Shown: piece after piece, positions 45,064-52,754 of the stretch | Numbering within the stretch: the first letter of the stretch is position 1 | Layout: each line of letters starts with the position of its first letter | Assembly (NCBI GenBank): GCA_011391255.1 | Contig: JAABQV010000015.1 | Coordinates: 1 to 64,000, forward strand | Reading direction: 5' to 3' | Source of the DNA: Dechloromonas sp. | Lineage (GTDB): Bacteria; Pseudomonadota; Gammaproteobacteria; Burkholderiales; Rhodocyclaceae | DNA length: 64,000 nt | Position numbers and translations under genes: made by a program | The notes under the pieces: generated by a model | What the model saw: only the letters and a program-made list of their open reading frames with translations | Databases searched by the model: none | What the model was told of the DNA's origin: nothing

Positions 45064-46505
45064 GCCATTGCTCCCAGCAGGCGCATCAATTCGACGCCGC
45101 GTAAACCTAGCAGCACGCTGGCTGCTGCAAGCGCGAAGGCACTCCACTCCAGCATGCGGGGTACGGGCGTGAGCGTAGCGCTCGCCGGCGTCAGCAGGAA
45201 AGCCTGACGCAGAACACGCAAGACATAGACCGCCGCCAACAGGCCGCCGGCCAGCACTACCATCGCTATGATCCAATGGCCCTGTGCCAGCGCCACTTCG
45301 ATGATCAGCCACTTGGCGAGAAAGCCGGAGGACGGCGGCAGCCCCATCAAGGTCATGCCGGCAAGGCCGAAGGCGAACATGGTCACCGGTAGGCGCTCGA
45401 CCGAACCGGCCAGACCGGCCACCGTATCCTGCCCGGTGGCCTTGATCAGTACGCCGGCAGCGGCGAACATGCCGGCCTTGGCCAGACCATGGGCAAATAT
45501 CTGCATCACACCGGCCTCAAGTGCGCCATGCGCCGCCAGCATAGGAAAGATCAGGAACAGGTAACCCAGCTGCGCCACCGTCGAGTAAGCGATCAGGCGT
45601 TTCAGTTTGACGGCGCGAATTGCCTGCCAGGAACCCCAGAAGATCGCCGCAGCGCCAAGCATTGCCAGCAGCCAGGCGAAGGCAGGCAAAACAGTTTGCA
45701 GCGGCCCCAGCCAGAGCCGCAGGATCAGGTAGAAAGAGGCTTTCACCACCAGCGCCGAGAGCAGCGCCGAAACAGGTGCCGGCGCACCGCCATGCGCTGG
45801 CGGCAACCAGAAATGGAAGGGGAAAAGCGCCGTTTTAAGCATCAGGCCGCTCACCATCAAGCCGCCTGCTATCCACACCAGACGCGGCGCATCGTTTGTC
45901 ACCAGTGGTAACAGGGTGGAGATCGACACCGTCCCATAGGCGCCGTAGATCAGCGCGACACCAAGCAGATAGGCGCCCGATCCCACGAGCGTAGCGAAGA
46001 GATAGCGCAAGGCGGCGGCAACCTGTTGCGCGCCGCCGCCCGCCGCAACCAGCCCCACGGCTGCGAGTCCGACCAGTTCGAGGGTAACGTAGAGGTTGAA
46101 CAAGTCGGCTGAAACGAACAAGGCGTTCAGACCGGCGATCAGGAAACCCATCAGCGGCCAGAACCAGGTGCCGGCCGGGTCATTTAACTTGAAGTAACTA
46201 CGCGCATAGATAGCCAGTGGCAGCGCCACGGCCTGCGTCAACAACAGCATGGCAGCAGAGAGGCCATCGACAGCGAGATCAATACCCAGCGGCGCGCCCC
46301 AGCCGCCGACGACATGGTTCGTCACCCCGCCAGCACCGACTTTCTGCGCGAGTTCGATAGCCAGCCAGCATTGCGTTGCCAGACCGGCGATGGCCGGCCA
46401 AGCGCCGCGCCCCGGCCCCAAAACGAAAGCCAGCGTCGCCCAGGCGAGTGGCAGCAGAATCAGCCAAACCAGGGGATCGAACAGGGGCTCAAGCATCGAC
46501 ATCAT
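45060..46505 (-). CDS. NuoN/MrpD-like ion-translocating membrane subunit
   Basis: 481 residues from ATG at 46505 (MMSMLEPLFDPLVW); a TTG at 46517 is also open. Fourteen helices with SADLFNLYVTLELVGLAAVGL (conserved Glu), TALFPFHFWLPPAHGGAPAPVSALLSALVVKASFY and YSTVAQLGYLFLIFP, the classic antiporter subunit hallmarks. It overlaps the MrpC-like stop by 17 bases. Works in the same complex as the smaller subunits upstream. Named MrpD-like by order. Confidence 0.87.
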   Translation of the reverse strand: MMSMLEPLFDPLVWLILLPLAWATLAFVLGPGRGAWPAIAGLATQCWLAIELAQKVGAGGVTNHVVGGWGAPLGIDLAVDGLSAAMLLLTQAVALPLAIYARSYFKLNDPAGTWFWPLMGFLIAGLNALFVSADLFNLYVTLELVGLAAVGLVAAGGGAQQVAAALRYLFATLVGSGAYLLGVALIYGAYGTVSISTLLPLVTNDAPRLVWIAGGLMVSGLMLKTALFPFHFWLPPAHGGAPAPVSALLSALVVKASFYLILRLWLGPLQTVLPAFAWLLAMLGAAAIFWGSWQAIRAVKLKRLIAYSTVAQLGYLFLIFPMLAAHGALEAGVMQIFAHGLAKAGMFAAAGVLIKATGQDTVAGLAGSVERLPVTMFAFGLAGMTLMGLPPSSGFLAKWLIIEVALAQGHWIIAMVVLAGGLLAAVYVLRVLRQAFLLTPASATLTPVPRMLEWSAFALAAASVLLGLRGVELMRLLGAMA

Positions 46506-46791
46506 CTGGTAATTCAAGTTGCCCGGTCAGCGCGTGCAACTTGCGCACCAAGGCAAGAGCGAGGGCCGTGGCGGCCACGGCAACGACGATGCCGGTGAGC
46601 ACCATTGCTTGCGGCACCGGATCGACAACGTCCTGGCGCTGCGCCAGCCCCACCAGCACAAGAAAAGCGCCGCTGCCCATCAGGTTGAAGGCGAGGATGC
46701 GCCGCAGCAAGTGGCCGATCAATACCACGCCCGCCACGCCTGCCGCGAAAAGGATCGCACCGGTTAAGGCAAAAATGAAACCGGTACTCAT
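46489..46791 (-). CDS. MrpC/NuoK-like membrane subunit
   Basis: 100 residues, three helices, ~100 residues being usual for NuoK/MrpC. The motif GHLLRRILAFNLMGSGAFLVLVG and DPVPQAMVLTGIVVAVAATALALALVRKLH match the MrpC family (QALVLTGIVI with the pore acid and lysine). Overlaps the MrpB-like gene by ATGA at its start and the NuoN-like gene at its end. Confidence 0.88.
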   Translation of the reverse strand: MSTGFIFALTGAILFAAGVAGVVLIGHLLRRILAFNLMGSGAFLVLVGLAQRQDVVDPVPQAMVLTGIVVAVAATALALALVRKLHALTGQLELPDDVDA

Positions 46792-47450
46792 GCCTCCGCC
46801 TCACGCGAGAGGAGAAGGAACAAGCCGGCGAGGATCAGCGCCAGCGAAACCGTCAGACCACTCTCGATGAGCAGGATCAGCACACCTGCTGCTGCCGGCG
46901 GATACTGGAGTAGCGAACCCTGCGTCAGCAGCCCGGCGGCCACCGCCAGAAACAGTGCAAAGCCGGCCGCGAGACCAAAACGCAGCCCAAGCCGGGGCTT
47001 GCTCCAACCTGGCAGCAGGCCGACCAGATGCAACAGCACAGCGGCCGCAGCCAGCACCGCACCGGCCTGAAAGGCGCCGCCCGGGCGAAAGGCTCCGGCC
47101 CAGAGCAAATAGACGGCGACGACGACCATCAAGGGAACCGCCAGCCGTCCCAAAGCCTGGAGCACCGGGTGCGCGGCACGGGTCGGCGATGCAGGCGCCT
47201 CGCCAACCACCGCCAGGATAGCCAGCAAGGCCAGCAGCAGCACCGCGATTTCGAGCAAGGTGTCGTAGCCGCGATAGTTGAGCAACACGGCAGTAACCGG
47301 ATGGGTCACACCACTCTCCGCCAGGTGCGCCGCCACCGGCGCCCGCAGGTCAATGGCGGTCGGCCCCAGTTCCAGCATCGCTCTGCCCAGGAAGAAAACA
47401 AAGGCCGAGGCAAGCGAGAGAACGAGCACGACGAGCGAATAGCGTTTCAT
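46788..47450 (-). CDS. MrpB/MbhE-like membrane subunit
   Basis: 220 residues. The N-terminal ~90 residues resemble the MbhE-type part found in MrpA C-termini (AVLLNYRGYDTLLEIAVLLLALLAI); the remainder has VVVAVYLLWAGAFRPGGAFQAGAVLAAAAVLL, the MrpB signature with the conserved GGxFQAG motif. About seven helices. One protein so joins an MrpA tail piece with MrpB, as in archaeal Mbh/Mrp-type clusters. Confidence 0.85.
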   Translation of the reverse strand: MKRYSLVVLVLSLASAFVFFLGRAMLELGPTAIDLRAPVAAHLAESGVTHPVTAVLLNYRGYDTLLEIAVLLLALLAILAVVGEAPASPTRAAHPVLQALGRLAVPLMVVVAVYLLWAGAFRPGGAFQAGAVLAAAAVLLHLVGLLPGWSKPRLGLRFGLAAGFALFLAVAAGLLTQGSLLQYPPAAAGVLILLIESGLTVSLALILAGLFLLLSREAEA

Positions 47451-47695
47451 GCAGTGCCCCGCCGTCGCAGCAAGACACCATAGGCGTCAAGCAGCAAGGC
47501 GCCAGTGAGGCCCGCGCCGATCGCAGCCTCAGCCAATCCTATGTCGGGCGCGGCCAGCCGCGCCCAGGCCAGGCTCATCAGCAGCCCAAAAATAATGAAC
47601 AGCACGATGGCGCGGTCGAGTCGGGGAGTCGCCAACGTGCGCCAGGCACTCCAGAGCAGCGACAGGGCGAGCAAGAGGTCGAAGACGAATGTCAT
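47447..47695 (-). CDS. DUF4040/MbhD-like small membrane subunit
   Basis: 82 residues from ATG at 47695, which is the only codon giving a family-length protein. Three helices with LAAPDIGLAEAAIGAGLTGALLLDAYG, the MbhD (DUF4040) signature. In MrpA this piece is part of the large subunit; here it is free-standing. Overlaps the next gene by ATGA. Confidence 0.85.
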   Translation of the reverse strand: MTFVFDLLLALSLLWSAWRTLATPRLDRAIVLFIIFGLLMSLAWARLAAPDIGLAEAAIGAGLTGALLLDAYGVLLRRRGTA

Positions 47696-47700
47696 TTCTC

Positions 47701-47994
47701 TCACTTGCGCCAGGGCGCGATGCCGAGTCGGTGCGCGCGGTGCGCGATGGCGAAGCCGATACTGGCGCTCGCTGCCATGACGAGAGGCCAGATCAGCAAC
47801 AACTTCAGCGCCGCCGCGAGGCTTTCGGCCTGGAGCGCGAGTCCGAACAAGGCGCAACCGAGCCCCAGGTTGTCGGCCTTGGCCAACGCATGGAGCCGAC
47901 TATAAACATCCGGAAAGCGCAAGAGTCCGACAGTTCCGGCGAAAAAGAAGAAAGCACCTGCAAGCAGCAGCGCCATGCTCAGCCATTCAATCAT
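47701..47994 (-). CDS. MrpG/MnhG-like subunit
   Basis: 97 residues from ATG at 47994. Three helices; the first is followed by FFAGTVGLLRFPDVYSRLHALAKADNLGLG, the MrpG signature. Overlaps the MrpF-like stop by eight bases. Part of the seven- or eight-subunit cation antiporter. Confidence 0.87.
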   Translation of the reverse strand: MIEWLSMALLLAGAFFFFAGTVGLLRFPDVYSRLHALAKADNLGLGCALFGLALQAESLAAALKLLLIWPLVMAASASIGFAIAHRAHRLGIAPWRK

Positions 47995-48259
47995 GCTCAC
48001 CCTCCACATCCTGCCAGGCGCGTCTGGCGAAGGCGATGCCGCCGATGGCGGCGAGGAGCGCAAGGACCAGGGCGACATCAACCAGCGCAGGCAGATGCAT
48101 CGTCTGCGCCAACAGGACAAGGATGCCGGTGCCGGTGGTACCGATCAGCAGCGCCATCAGCATGCGGTCGGCCGGCGTCGGCCCGCGCGCTGCGACGACC
48201 AGCGCCAGCACCAGATTGGCGAGCAGGAACAGCGCGACGGCCTGCATCAGCGTGGTCAT
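47987..48259 (-). CDS. MrpF/MnhF-like subunit
   Basis: 90 residues, three helices, with LVVAARGPTPADRMLMALLIGTTGTGILVLLAQ and YLDVALVLA-like ALVDVALVLALLAAIG, the MrpF family pattern. It overlaps MrpE and MrpG genes on both sides (ATGA at its start). Confidence 0.87.
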   Translation of the reverse strand: MTTLMQAVALFLLANLVLALVVAARGPTPADRMLMALLIGTTGTGILVLLAQTMHLPALVDVALVLALLAAIGGIAFARRAWQDVEGEHD

Positions 48260-48729
48260 GACGTGACCTCGAACAAGTCGGTGATCAAAACTTCCAGTGC
48301 CCGCGTTTCAGCAACAATTGGCTGGCAAGCATCCAGCACATGCAGGCGCAAGTTGGCGCCGTCCAGATCGACACCTAGTGAGCCCGGCATCAAACCAAGC
48401 GCATTGACCAGCAGGATGCGTGCGCTACCCGGCGGCAGCGATACCTGCAATTCGATGATCGCCGGTTGCAAGGCTTCACGCCCGCGCAGGGCCATCCCGG
48501 CCACTTGCATGCCACCGCGCAGCGAATTCCAGAGGAAAAAGCGGAGAAAGGCGAGCAAGCCAGCAAGACGTATGGATTGCCTTGCCGGAGGCAGCAGCTT
48601 CAGGCTCGCCCAGGTTGCTGCCGCGACAGCGATGCCACCGAGCAACCAGCCATCGTGACGGCCTTCCGCAAGGATCCACCACAGGGCGACGAACAGCAGC
48701 CCGCGCAAGAAAAGCGACCGAATGATCAT
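48256..48729 (-). CDS. MrpE/MnhE-like subunit
   Basis: 157 residues. N-terminal two helices (LFLRGLLFVALWWILAEG and LLGGIAVAAATWASLKLL) then FFLWNSLRGGMQVAGMALRG and a cytoplasmic domain with LPPGSARILLVNALGLMPGSLGVDL, the MrpE pattern. First of the antiporter complex subunits. Starts ten bases after the calcium-antiporter stop, so both are on one transcript. Confidence 0.87.
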   Translation of the reverse strand: MIIRSLFLRGLLFVALWWILAEGRHDGWLLGGIAVAAATWASLKLLPPARQSIRLAGLLAFLRFFLWNSLRGGMQVAGMALRGREALQPAIIELQVSLPPGSARILLVNALGLMPGSLGVDLDGANLRLHVLDACQPIVAETRALEVLITDLFEVTS

Positions 48730-48738
48730 GCCATTCCG

Positions 48739-49818
48739 TCAGCGCTCGCGAGCCCGCCAATGGCGCATGGTAATCACGGCCAGCGTGATGGCAGTCAGCG
48801 GCAACACGACCGTTGCCATCACCGTTCCGTAGGTCGCAAGAGCGTCGTGCTGCTGGGCAGCAAGGAGCAGGAAGGTGGTGTAGGCGATGTAATAAAACAG
48901 GAACAACCCGCCTTCCCAGCGCTCAATCGAGTGACCGGTGAAAAAGATCGGCAAACACGCGAAAGCCACTGCGATCATGACGAGCAGGTCAAAACTGAGC
49001 ATGGCCTGGGCGACGGGTAAAGCCGATGGCGCTACCAGGCCCGAGACGCCGAGCACACCGAGAATATTAAAGGTATTGCTGCCGATAACATTGCCGACGG
49101 CTATGTCGCGCTCACCGCGCAGCGTGGCAATGACCGATGTCGCCACCTCGGGCAGTGAGGTGCCAGCAGCGACGATGGTCAGGCCAATCACCATTTCGCT
49201 CAAGCCGAGGGCTCTGGCAAAGCTGACCGCTGCCTCTACTAGCCAGTGCGCACCAAGCACGAGCAAACCGAGTCCGGCGAGGATCAGCAGAATTTGTACG
49301 CTCCAATGGCGATCCCACGTCGGGCTCGCTGGCAGGGCAAATTCCGCCGCGTATTCGTCTTTTGTACGTTGGGTTTCCTTACGGCTCTGCCGGATCAGGA
49401 ATACGGTGTAGATGACCATCAAGCCAAACAGCAGTGCCCCATCCAGACGGCTGATGCCGCCATCCAGCGCCAGCGCAAAGAGCAGAAAGGAGGCGCCGAG
49501 CATGACAGGTACTTCCTGGCGGATCAGTTGGGGGGCAACCACCAGCGGCGCAATAAGTGCCGACACGCCAAGAATGAACAGCACATTGAAAATATTGCTG
49601 CCGACGACGTTACCCATCGCGATATCAACCTGACCACCCCATGCCGAACGCACAGAAACGGCGAGTTCCGGCGCGCTGGTGCCGAAGGCAACAATCGTCA
49701 AGCCAAGTACCAGCGGTGAAATACCAAAAGACAAGGCAAGCTTAGAGGCGCCACGAATAAGGACTTGAGCCCCGCAGACCAGCGTAACAAGGCCGAGGAC
49801 GAAGATTAGTATGGTCAG
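48739..49818 (-). CDS. Ca2+/Na+ (cation) antiporter of the CaCA family, CTG start
   Basis: 359 residues if it begins at CTG 49818. Two homologous halves each hold the alpha repeat: GLTIVAFGTSAPELAVSVRSA with GNVVGSNIFNVLFILG, and GLTIVAAGTSLPEVATSVIATLRG with GNVIGSNTFNILGVLG. The acidic residues of both are intact. Between them is a short polar loop, smaller than in NCX. The first ATG/GTG/TTG in frame (TTG at 49734) would remove the first helix and the start of repeat 1, whereas the CTG eight bases after GGAG gives ELTILIFVLGLVTLVCGAQVL, a normal N-terminus. It heads the antiporter operon. Confidence 0.8.
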   Translation of the reverse strand: MTILIFVLGLVTLVCGAQVLIRGASKLALSFGISPLVLGLTIVAFGTSAPELAVSVRSAWGGQVDIAMGNVVGSNIFNVLFILGVSALIAPLVVAPQLIRQEVPVMLGASFLLFALALDGGISRLDGALLFGLMVIYTVFLIRQSRKETQRTKDEYAAEFALPASPTWDRHWSVQILLILAGLGLLVLGAHWLVEAAVSFARALGLSEMVIGLTIVAAGTSLPEVATSVIATLRGERDIAVGNVIGSNTFNILGVLGVSGLVAPSALPVAQAMLSFDLLVMIAVAFACLPIFFTGHSIERWEGGLFLFYYIAYTTFLLLAAQQHDALATYGTVMATVVLPLTAITLAVITMRHWRARER

Positions 49819-50322
49819 TTCAGTCTCTCCTTTAATTCAATTGTATTCGGCCTATGGCAACCAAAACGTTAATAAATTCGCCGGAAGGCTTGAATACAAT
49901 TTCCTTGGTGGATGGTGTGAGCCCCACAGAGTTATATCAGCATGGTGATATAACGTGGCGGCCAGCGGTGTCAAGATTGCAGGATCGCAAAAGGATGTTG
50001 AGGGCACGACGTTACTTATGAATTGATACTCAAGGGCTTGTAAACGTGAGGAATGATGGGTTGTAATGGTACCGAACGGCATTTACCGGATGGGATTATT
50101 GCAGTTCGAGCAGCGAAATGCATTAGGACTGCTATGTCTTTTCTGGCCATGCCGAGGCAGTGACAACATCAATTTGATCACCGAAAAACGGACGTTAGAC
50201 ATGATCAAAGGATGCCGTGTCAATTCAAATTTGATGTTCACCATGAACTGCTGCTGGGTAAGTCGGCGATTTCATCCGAAAAGCAGCCGTACGCCCCAGC
50301 GGGAGTGACGGAAATTGAGTTT
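49819..50322. other. Promoter-bearing intergenic region
   Basis: 504 bases between the antiporter operon and the PIN gene (convergent-facing outward). No gene with support. It holds the inverted repeat at 49931-49954, about 110 bases before the CTG start. Short plus-strand frames (50066-50308) have no ribosome site or recognisable protein. Confidence 0.4.
49931..49954. promoter_or_regulatory. Inverted repeat, candidate operator
   Basis: GTTATATCA, six-base spacer, TGATATAAC: a perfect 9-bp inverted repeat upstream of the antiporter operon. The GTTATAT/ATATAAC arms recall metal- or oxyanion-regulator sites such as ModE, but the spacing differs. It lacks a U-run, so a terminator is unlikely. 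Role inferred from position only. Confidence 0.45.
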
Positions 50323-50748
50323 TTAGAGATGTTCTTCAATTACGGCTGTTGCTGCCGCCGGTTTGAGAATCTGAAAACTGAGAGTAGTACGCCCCTTTAG
50401 GCGTAGAAGCGCCTTGTCGTTGCTGACTAATACATTGGCCCCGCAACGGGCAGCGAGTTCGAGAAATTTCTGATCGTCGCGATCCTTGCAGCGCGGCAGC
50501 GGTGGCGCTTCACCGGCGGGAACCAGCTGTACCAGATTGTGGTAGCGGTTGTAGCGGTCAACCATCATTTCCGGAGTCATTTTCAACTGCGGGTAGGTGA
50601 GCACCCTTTGCAGTTCATCGAGCGTTCGCTCATCGGCAAAGCATTCGATTTGCCCGGCCTCCAGAGCCACCATAATCGGCACGGCATCGGTATTGGCCCA
50701 ATGGTAGAGATCGAGAACGACGTTGGTATCGAGAACTAAGCGCAGCAT
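50323..50748 (-). CDS. PIN-domain RNase, COG1569-type toxin
   Basis: 141 residues from ATG at 50748 (MLRLVLDTNVVLDLYHW). PIN-fold residues: D7 of LDTNVV, E in the ECFADERTLDEL segment and the CKDRDDQKFLELA acid cluster near 105 that completes the active site. In COG1569 ('putative toxin component, PIN family') these genes are often solo. No antitoxin gene is adjacent here: the gene diverges from dusC with 46 bases between. Its target RNA is unknown. Confidence 0.85.
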   Translation of the reverse strand: MLRLVLDTNVVLDLYHWANTDAVPIMVALEAGQIECFADERTLDELQRVLTYPQLKMTPEMMVDRYNRYHNLVQLVPAGEAPPLPRCKDRDDQKFLELAARCGANVLVSNDKALLRLKGRTTLSFQILKPAAATAVIEEHL

Positions 50749-50794
50749 CGGCCGATTATAATCGCGCCTCTTCAATGCTTCACCCGAAAGCCTT

Positions 50795-51757
50795 ATGTCC
50801 CGCATTCTGCTCGCCCCGATGGAAGGTCTCGCCGACGAGTTGTTGCGCGGTGTGCTGACGCGCATCGGCGGTTACGACTGGGGGATTTGCGAGTTTGTCC
50901 GGGTTTCCGGGAATATTTTGCCGGTAAAAACCTTCGAGCGCATTTGCCCGGAGTTGCTGCATAACGGTTTGACCGAGGCGGGGACGCCGATGCGCGTGCA
51001 GTTGCTCGGTTCCGATCCTTATCTGATGGGCGAGAATGCGCGGCGTCTGATGACTTTGAAGCCGGCCGGGATTGATCTGAATTTTGGTTGCCCGGCGCCG
51101 ACGGTCAATCGCCACCGCGGCGGGGCGGCCTTGCTCGGCGAGCCGGAGTTGCTCCACCAGATCGCTAGTGCGGTGCGGGCGGTGGTTACGGTCAACACGC
51201 CTTTTACGGCAAAAATGCGCCTCGGCATTAACGACACCAGCCGCGCGGTGGATTGCGCGCAGGCTTTGCAGGCGGCAGGGATTGACGAGCTGATCGTGCA
51301 TGGCCGCACCAAGCTTGATGGCTACCGCCCGCCGGCTCGCTGGCAATACATCGACAAGGTGCGCGCCTCAATCAATATTCCGTTGATCGCCAATGGCGAG
51401 GTGTGGACGGTGGAAGATCTTGCTCGTTGCCAGGAGGAAACCGGTTGCCCGGACATCATGCTCGGGCGAGGGGCGATTGCTGACCCGCTGCTCGCCCGTC
51501 GCGTGCGCGGTGAGGCGGTCGGTGGCTGGGATGAAGTCAGCCGGGGCGTTGCCGACTACTGGCTGGGGGTGCGGCGCAAGGTGGTGCCGGTGCATGCCGG
51601 CGGCCGTATCAAGCAGTGGCTGGCCTTGCTGCGCCGCAATTACCCTGAGGCTGAGGTGCTGTATCAGTGCGTACGTCCGCTCAAGGATGCCGATTCGATT
51701 GATGTGGCGTTACTTGAGGCGGGCATCTTGAGCGAATTGCCGCCGGTCTTCGCATGA
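50795..51757 (+). CDS. dusC: tRNA-dihydrouridine synthase C
   Basis: 320 residues. Reduces U16 of tRNAs to dihydrouridine with FMN. The N-terminal LLAPMEGLADELLR and DWGICEFVRVSGNILPVKTF match DusC better than DusA or DusB, as does the ICPELLHNG segment. The catalytic cysteine is C99 of NFGCPAPTVN. The helical domain follows, with RIKQWLALLRRNYPEAEVLYQCVRPL. It overlaps the methyltransferase gene by ATGA. Confidence 0.93.
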   Translation: MSRILLAPMEGLADELLRGVLTRIGGYDWGICEFVRVSGNILPVKTFERICPELLHNGLTEAGTPMRVQLLGSDPYLMGENARRLMTLKPAGIDLNFGCPAPTVNRHRGGAALLGEPELLHQIASAVRAVVTVNTPFTAKMRLGINDTSRAVDCAQALQAAGIDELIVHGRTKLDGYRPPARWQYIDKVRASINIPLIANGEVWTVEDLARCQEETGCPDIMLGRGAIADPLLARRVRGEAVGGWDEVSRGVADYWLGVRRKVVPVHAGGRIKQWLALLRRNYPEAEVLYQCVRPLKDADSIDVALLEAGILSELPPVFA

Positions 51758-52419
51758 CGGGAAATTCACGTTTGATCAGCAGCGCTCAGGACGGGCCGCA
51801 TGGCGATCTGGAGGTTTTGCTGCGTCGGCACATCGCGCATCCTTTTTTGAAGCCGATGGCCGATTACAACCGTGAGGCCTTTGCTGTAGCGATGTTGGCT
51901 TATGAAAAATGGCAGCCCGGCGCACCGCTGATCCTCGATGCCGGTTGCGGTGTTGGCTGGAGTACGCAGCGTATCGCTGAAAACTATCCGGATCACTTCG
52001 TTTTTGGCGTTGATCAGTCGGTTGACCGCATCAATCGCGGCAAACCGCTGCCTTTGCCGGACAATGCCATGCTGGTTCGTGCCGATTTGGTCGATTTCTG
52101 GCGTTTGCTGGCTGAAAACGGCATCAAACTTGCTCATCACTACAACCTTTACCCCAATCCGTGGCCGAAAATCGGCCATCTCGCGCGGCGCTGGCATGGC
52201 CACGCGGTTTTCCCGACCTGGCTGGCCTTGGGTGGAGAACTCGAATGTCGCAGTAACTGGTCGATTTATATCGAGGAAATGGCCTTGGCGCTAACGCTAT
52301 TGAGCGGTCAAACGGTTGCCGCCGAAGCGTACTCAACGGATGAGCCGATGACGCCCTTCGAGAAGAAATATCTTGCTTCCGGGCACCCGCTTTGGCGTTG
52401 CCGGGTCAATCTGCGATGA
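51754..52419 (+). CDS. TrmB-like tRNA (guanine-N7)-methyltransferase-family protein
   Basis: 221 residues, ATG overlapping dusC's stop. SAM-binding DAGCGVGWSTQRIAENYPDHFVFGVDQS and the TrmB-like motif LYPNPWPKIGHLARRWHGH then NWSIYIEEMALAL, which is the family's RNA/substrate region (usual form YPNPWPK..H..RR). It differs from canonical TrmB in the N-terminus. With dusC alongside, tRNA modification is a reasonable guess, but a paralogue with another target is possible. Confidence 0.75.
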   Translation: MTGNSRLISSAQDGPHGDLEVLLRRHIAHPFLKPMADYNREAFAVAMLAYEKWQPGAPLILDAGCGVGWSTQRIAENYPDHFVFGVDQSVDRINRGKPLPLPDNAMLVRADLVDFWRLLAENGIKLAHHYNLYPNPWPKIGHLARRWHGHAVFPTWLALGGELECRSNWSIYIEEMALALTLLSGQTVAAEAYSTDEPMTPFEKKYLASGHPLWRCRVNLR

Positions 52420-52754
52420 CTATTTGCCAAACCTGCGGTGCATGCTGCGCCAGCTTTCGTGTTGATTTTCATCCGGCAGAACTGGCTGGCGGTGCTTTTC
52501 CGTGGGGGGCGGGGGTGCCGCCGGCAATGACGCTACCACTGACGGCCAATATGGTGCGCATGGCGGGGACGGATGGCAAGGTGTCGCGCTGCGTGGCCTT
52601 AATTGGAGAAATCGGCCAGCAAGTCGCTTGCAGCATTTATGATGAACGTCCTTCGCCGTGCCGGGAATTCGATATTGAGCACGAAGCCTGCAACCGCGCC
52701 CGCCAACGCTGCGGCCTGGAGCGACTGCCAATCAGCAACGAAAGTCAGCAATGA
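52416..52754 (+). CDS. YkgJ-type cysteine cluster protein
   Basis: 112 residues from ATG at 52416, overlapping the previous stop. CQTCGACCASF near the start and further cysteines in SRCVALIGEIGQQVACSIYDERPSPCREFD show the YkgJ zinc/iron-sulfur cluster family (pattern CxxCxxCC...C). Function unknown; such proteins often accompany tRNA-modification genes. It overlaps the MFS gene by ATGA. Confidence 0.85.
   Translation: MTICQTCGACCASFRVDFHPAELAGGAFPWGAGVPPAMTLPLTANMVRMAGTDGKVSRCVALIGEIGQQVACSIYDERPSPCREFDIEHEACNRARQRCGLERLPISNESQQ

Noticed and set aside
50066-50400. Plus-strand frames in the gap after the antiporter operon.
   Set aside because: No ribosome site, no conserved motif, and the PIN gene and operator explain part of the region.
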